From: Cupriavidus alkaliphilus
GTDB taxonomy: Bacteria; Pseudomonadota; Gammaproteobacteria; Burkholderiales; Burkholderiaceae
Direction: 5' to 3'
Assembly (NCBI RefSeq): GCF_900094595.1
Contig: NZ_FMAD01000010.1
Span: forward strand, 186,001-250,000
DNA: 64,000 nt
The notes beneath the pieces are model-generated. The model saw only the letters and a list, made by a program, of their open reading frames with translations. It had not been told where the DNA came from and did not search any database. Below, one piece after another: positions 60,855 to 64,000 of this stretch. Numbering within the stretch: position 1 is the first letter of the stretch; each line of letters opens with the position of its first letter. Position numbers and translations under genes: made by a program.

Positions 60855-61559
60855 TCATTGTCCGGCGCGGATCTGCAGCAGGTAGCCGAAGCCGCGCACG
60901 GTAACGATCTCGACGTCGCTGTCCTCGAGCTTCTTGCGCACGCGGTGCACGTAGACCTCGATCGCGGTGTCGCCGACGGTATCGCCGCCCTCGCCGGCGG
61001 GGTGGGCAAAGGTGGCCAGGTGGTCCTGCAGCTGGGCCTTGCTGACCACGCGGCCCTGGCGCTGCAGCAACAGCTCCAGCACCGCGAACTCGCGCGGCGA
61101 CAGCTCCAGCGGACGCGCGTCGATAAACATGCGGCGGTCGTTGCCCGACAGCCGCAGGCGGCCCAGGCGCACGTCGCGCTCGGGCGCGGCCTCGCCATGC
61201 TGGCTGCGGCGCAGCAGCACGCGCACGCGCGCTTCCAGCTCGGGCAGGGCGAAGGGTTTGATCAGGTAGTCGTCGGCGCCGGCGTTCAGGCCCGAGAGCT
61301 TGTCTTCGAGCTCGTCGCGCGCGGTCAGGATGATGACGGGGGTGGTGCGGTTGCGGGCGCGGTAGCGCGCCAGCAGGGTCATGCCGTCGATGCCGGGCAG
61401 GCCCAGGTCAAGGATGACCAGGTCATGCTGCTCGCGCAGCAGGTGTTCGGTGGCATAGACGCCGTCGTGGACGACGCGTACCTGGTGGCCGGCGCGGGAC
61501 AGGCCGGCTTCGACGCCGCTGGCAATCTGGCGGTCGTCCTCGATCAGCAGGATACGCAT
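60855..61559 (-). CDS. TctD-like OmpR-family response regulator
   Basis: This 234-residue protein has a receiver domain (MRILLIEDDRQIASGVEAGL, phospho-acceptor Asp51 in VILDLGLPGIDG, Lys in YLIKPFALPEL). An OmpR winged helix follows (LELSPREFAVLELLLQRQG, then IEVYVHRVRKKLED and VRGFGYLL). The order regulator then kinase, 59 bases apart, is the TctDE arrangement. The ATG at 61559 gives the canonical start. OmpR-type regulators bind tandem direct repeats, which makes the phased repeats at 3967, 17032 and 31087 candidate targets to test. Confidence 0.94.
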   Translation of the reverse strand: MRILLIEDDRQIASGVEAGLSRAGHQVRVVHDGVYATEHLLREQHDLVILDLGLPGIDGMTLLARYRARNRTTPVIILTARDELEDKLSGLNAGADDYLIKPFALPELEARVRVLLRRSQHGEAAPERDVRLGRLRLSGNDRRMFIDARPLELSPREFAVLELLLQRQGRVVSKAQLQDHLATFAHPAGEGGDTVGDTAIEVYVHRVRKKLEDSDVEIVTVRGFGYLLQIRAGQ

Positions 61560-61705
61560 GGCGGCAGCTCGGGAAGGACGTTGGGCATGGCTGGCAGAGA
61601 AAGGCCGCACAGCGCACACGGCGGTGCGGGCCTGCCGCAGATTGTACTAGGCGCCGCCCCCGGCTTCCTTACGGTTAGCCTACAGCCACCGCCGCGGCCC
61701 GCCGG

Positions 61706-62005
61706 TCAGTTGGTCACCGCGTCGGCGGCGCGCTCGATGAAGTGGGCCAGGTCGATGTCGCGCTGGGTCAGGCCGTTGGCGTCGTGCGTCGACAGCGTGA
61801 TGTCGACCCGGTTGTAGACGTTGAACCATTCCGGGTGGTGGTCGGCCTTCTCGGCCTGGATCGCCACGCGCGTCATGAAGCCGAAGGCGGCGTTGAAGTC
61901 GTGGAAGGTAAAGCGCTTGAAGATCGCATCGCGGTCGGCGACGGTGGTCCAGCCGGGCAGTTCGGCGAGCAGCGTGGCACGGGCTTGCGGGGACAGAGGG
62001 GTCAT
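61706..62005 (-). CDS. phhB: 4a-hydroxytetrahydrobiopterin dehydratase
   Basis: This 99-residue enzyme recycles the pterin cofactor of phenylalanine hydroxylase. The family signature is complete: FTFHDFNAAFGFMTRVA, then KADHHPEWFNVYNRVDITL with the catalytic His residues, and LSTHDANGLTQRDIDLAHFI. The ATG at 62005 gives the usual short N-terminus. It lies downstream of phhA on the same strand with a 174-base gap, and the two act together in phenylalanine degradation to tyrosine. Confidence 0.96.
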   Translation of the reverse strand: MTPLSPQARATLLAELPGWTTVADRDAIFKRFTFHDFNAAFGFMTRVAIQAEKADHHPEWFNVYNRVDITLSTHDANGLTQRDIDLAHFIERAADAVTN

Positions 62006-62179
62006 GGTGGGCTCGATCTGGTTCTTGGACAAAACGAAGGTCGCGCAGTGCGGAGAAGGCACCATGCGGACAGCCGGCCCGCCCGCGCCGTGGCGGCGGG
62101 CATGCCGGCATTGTTTCACAAAGTGGGGATTGGGGCAGCGGGGGGCAGGCCCGCGCCGGGGTCGAGCGCGCGCGCCGCG

Positions 62180-63109
62180 TCAGATGTCTTCGGTATCGGC
62201 CCAGCCTTCGCGGGTGCCGGCGTTGAGCACCTGGTCGCCCTCGGCGATGTCGCCCGCGCCCAGCGTCGGCTGCGCGCGCAGCGCTTCGTACAGCGGCGCG
62301 AAATCCGGGCGGGTGGCGTCGAACAGTTGCTCGAAGCTGTCGATCACGAAATAGGTCTTCTGGAAGGTGTCGATGCGGTAGCGCGTGCGCATGATGCGGC
62401 GCACGTCGAAGCCGATCCGGTTGGGGCTGGCCGAGTCCAGGCTGTAGATCGACTCGCCCTGGCTCGACAAGATGCCGGCGCCATAGATGCGCAGCCCTTG
62501 CGGGGTGCGGATCAGGCCGAATTCGACGGTGTACCAGTACAGCCGCGACAGCATTTCCAGCGCGCCCAGCCCCGCCGCTTTCAGGCCGCCCTTGCCGTAG
62601 GCTTCCATATAGTCGGCAAAGACCGGGTTGATCAGCAGCGGCACATGGCCGAACACATCGTGGAAGCAGTCCGGCTCCTGCAGGTAGTCGAGTTGCTCGG
62701 GCTTGCGCATCCACCAGCTGGCCGGGAAGCGGCGGTTGGCCAGGTGCTCGAAGAAGACCTCGTCGGGCACCAGGCCGGGCACGGCCACGACCTGCCAGCC
62801 GGTGGCGCGCATCAGGGTCTCGTTGAGCTGGTCGAAATCCGGCACGCGGTCCTTTTCCATGCCCAGCGTGGCCAGCCCCTGCAGGAATTCGTCGCTGACG
62901 CGGCCGCGCAGCATCTCGGCCTGGCGCTCGTACAGCTTGCGCCAGATGGCGTGGTCGATGCTGGTGTAGCGGTGCACCGGCTGGGCAATGGTGAAGTCCG
63001 GGCGCAGTTCCTGGCCGGACAGCAGGCCGGCGTCGAACTGTTCCTTGAGTTTGTCGGTCAGGGTGCCCTGAAAGGCGCCGGGGGCTTCGGTGGCCATGGC
63101 GATGGACAT
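62180..63109 (-). CDS. phhA: Phenylalanine 4-hydroxylase
   Basis: This 309-residue bacterial phenylalanine hydroxylase makes tyrosine from phenylalanine with tetrahydrobiopterin and oxygen. The iron ligands are visible: His150 and His155 in CFHDVFGHVPLL and Glu196 in TVEFGLI. The family phrase PDEVFFEHLANRRFPAS precedes them. It has only the catalytic domain, without the animal regulatory part. AAGGAG lies 11 bases before the ATG at 63109. It is divergent from an Lrp-type regulator, which is the likely controller. Confidence 0.96.
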   Translation of the reverse strand: MSIAMATEAPGAFQGTLTDKLKEQFDAGLLSGQELRPDFTIAQPVHRYTSIDHAIWRKLYERQAEMLRGRVSDEFLQGLATLGMEKDRVPDFDQLNETLMRATGWQVVAVPGLVPDEVFFEHLANRRFPASWWMRKPEQLDYLQEPDCFHDVFGHVPLLINPVFADYMEAYGKGGLKAAGLGALEMLSRLYWYTVEFGLIRTPQGLRIYGAGILSSQGESIYSLDSASPNRIGFDVRRIMRTRYRIDTFQKTYFVIDSFEQLFDATRPDFAPLYEALRAQPTLGAGDIAEGDQVLNAGTREGWADTEDI

Positions 63110-63280
63110 ATTGCTGGTGTCTCCTTGGAATGCGCGCTGGCTGCGTCGGCGCCAGCATGGATGCGGATTTACTGCGTAGTTTAGGCGCCAGAAGCCGCAA
63201 TCTGTCCGCATAGTCCGCTCGATTTAGCTGGATCATGCATATAATGCGCATTCATAGATTCGGATATGCGGGATTTGTGT

Positions 63281-63766
63281 ATGGCGGCCCATAGTGTTTC
63301 CCTCGATGCGTATGACCTGGCCCTGCTGACCGCGCTGCAGGCCGACGGCCGCACCACGCACCAGCAGCTGGCCGAGCGCGTGCACCTGTCGCCCAGCCAG
63401 GTCGGACGCCGGCTGGCGCGGCTGGAAGCCGACGGGGTCATCACCGGCTACCGCGTCAGCCTGTCGTCGCAGGCGCTGGGGCTGGGCGTGGTGGTCTTTG
63501 TCAGCGTCAAGCTGGCGCATCACGGCGACACCATCATCGAGCGCTTCCGCGAAGAGATCCTGCTGCTGGAAGAGGTGCAGGAGTGCTATTCCGTCGCCGG
63601 CGAGGCCGACTACCTGATCCGCGTGGTGGTGCCGGACCTGCCCACCCTGGCCGAATTCACCATGAAGCGGCTGATGCGCGTGCCCGGCGTCGAAAGCGTC
63701 CGGTCGAATATCGTGCTGACCGCGATCAAGTGCGAGGGGCCGCTGCCGCTGTCGCACCTGCGCTGA
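63281..63766 (+). CDS. Lrp/AsnC-family regulator, probable control of phhAB
   Basis: This 161-residue regulator has an N-terminal helix-turn-helix (LDAYDLALLTALQADGRTTH, then QQLAERVHLSPSQVGRRLAR) and a C-terminal RAM ligand-binding domain (about 70-150, with VQECYSVAGEADYLIRVVV). Such regulators bind an amino acid, here probably phenylalanine or tyrosine. It is divergent from phhA. The AT-rich gap contains ATGCAT and ATGCGCAT half-sites around TATAAT (63240-63245). An ATG at 63266 would add five residues; I prefer 63281, since GGGA lies just upstream. Confidence 0.93.
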   Translation: MAAHSVSLDAYDLALLTALQADGRTTHQQLAERVHLSPSQVGRRLARLEADGVITGYRVSLSSQALGLGVVVFVSVKLAHHGDTIIERFREEILLLEEVQECYSVAGEADYLIRVVVPDLPTLAEFTMKRLMRVPGVESVRSNIVLTAIKCEGPLPLSHLR

Positions 63767-63873
63767 AACGCTTGCCGCAGCGCGTTGCCGGTGCGTGCCG
63801 GTCTTGCGCTCTTGTGGCGTGCGTGTCACCCTCGCCGGGTGCCGCAAACGTGGCGGGAACGGAGGATGGCAGG

Positions 63874-64000
63874 ATGAAGGGAATCGTCGCCCGAGCCGAT
63901 CGGGGTCTTGGCAGTTCGCTACAGCAATCGCACCTGGCGCGGGCCTCTGCGACGGTGGCGTTGGCGGCCGCGCTGGCCAGTCTGGCCGGCGGCGCACTGG
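63874..64000 (+). CDS. Start of an exported or membrane protein, cut by window edge
   Basis: An ATG at 63874 with GGAGG eight bases upstream opens a frame that runs off the window. The 42 visible residues have a basic start (MKGIVARADRG) and a hydrophobic run (ATVALAAALASLAGGAL), consistent with a signal peptide or first membrane helix. The family cannot be named. Confidence 0.55.
   Translation, partial: MKGIVARADRGLGSSLQQSHLARASATVALAAALASLAGGAL

Overview
The window is GC-rich, densely coded DNA from one bacterial chromosome. Gene content and order point to a betaproteobacterium of the Burkholderiaceae, most like Cupriavidus (with Ralstonia and Burkholderia as relatives). Evidence includes the block def-fmt-htpX-rsmB-DUF4390-ntrY/ntrX-like-tRNA-Phe divergent from LysM-dprA-thioredoxin-topB, Bug-type TctC receptors, a GTP-type PEP carboxykinase and phhAB with an Lrp regulator. 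Most of the window is ordinary housekeeping and metabolic chromosome. I see no prophage, insertion sequence or CRISPR array. Layout: 0-4 kb is a tripartite tricarboxylate transporter (tctC-tctB-tctA) with an AbrB-family membrane protein, cut by the window edge. 4-12.3 kb is the most interesting locus: a TonB-dependent haem/haemoglobin-type receptor, an exported and membrane-anchored CobN-like chelatase, an ExbB/MotA-like channel, a DUF2149 protein that looks like an ExbD partner, and a ChaN-type haem-binding lipoprotein. All five are on one strand behind a promoter carrying a Fur box. It parallels the Hmu haem-uptake loci of Bacteroidetes and probably takes up haem and removes its iron outside the cytoplasm. 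12.4-17 kb is an RND efflux pump (permease and adaptor). 17-24 kb holds a MOSC protein, an MFS transporter, a three-gene membrane glycosylation cluster (GT2, GtrA, GT-C-like) and a D-2-hydroxyacid dehydrogenase. 24-31 kb holds pckG, then a LuxR/NarL-type two-component system divergent from cstA-ybdD, with a pair of palindromic operators just upstream of the cstA promoter. 31-33 kb has two small secreted repeat or glycine-rich proteins and a LysR regulator. 33-47.8 kb is the conserved topB/trx/dprA/LysM and def/fmt/htpX/rsmB/DUF4390/NtrYX-like block, ending in tRNA-Phe. 48-53.7 kb is a more variable stretch: a BrnT/BrnA toxin-antitoxin pair beside the tRNA, a coiled-coil protein, an aquaporin, a LamB-like outer-membrane lipoprotein and a TRAP-type substrate-binding lipoprotein. 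53.7-64 kb has rarD, dinB, a DUF2272 lipoprotein, HU, a 1.1-kb gene-free region full of GTATAC sites, a eukaryote-like SET methyltransferase, a TctDE-like two-component system, phhA-phhB with a divergent Lrp regulator, and the start of one more gene. How the genes work together: substrate-import modules (tctCBA, the TRAP receptor, cstA) sit near signalling pairs, and pckG and cstA are both tied to C3/C4 acid metabolism. The haem locus is a self-contained iron-acquisition unit. The topB/dprA/dinB/HU/SET genes make up a scattered DNA-maintenance set. Several intergenic regions carry helically phased direct repeats typical of response-regulator sites. DnaA-box-like sequences recur at 17.8 kb and 56.8-58.4 kb.
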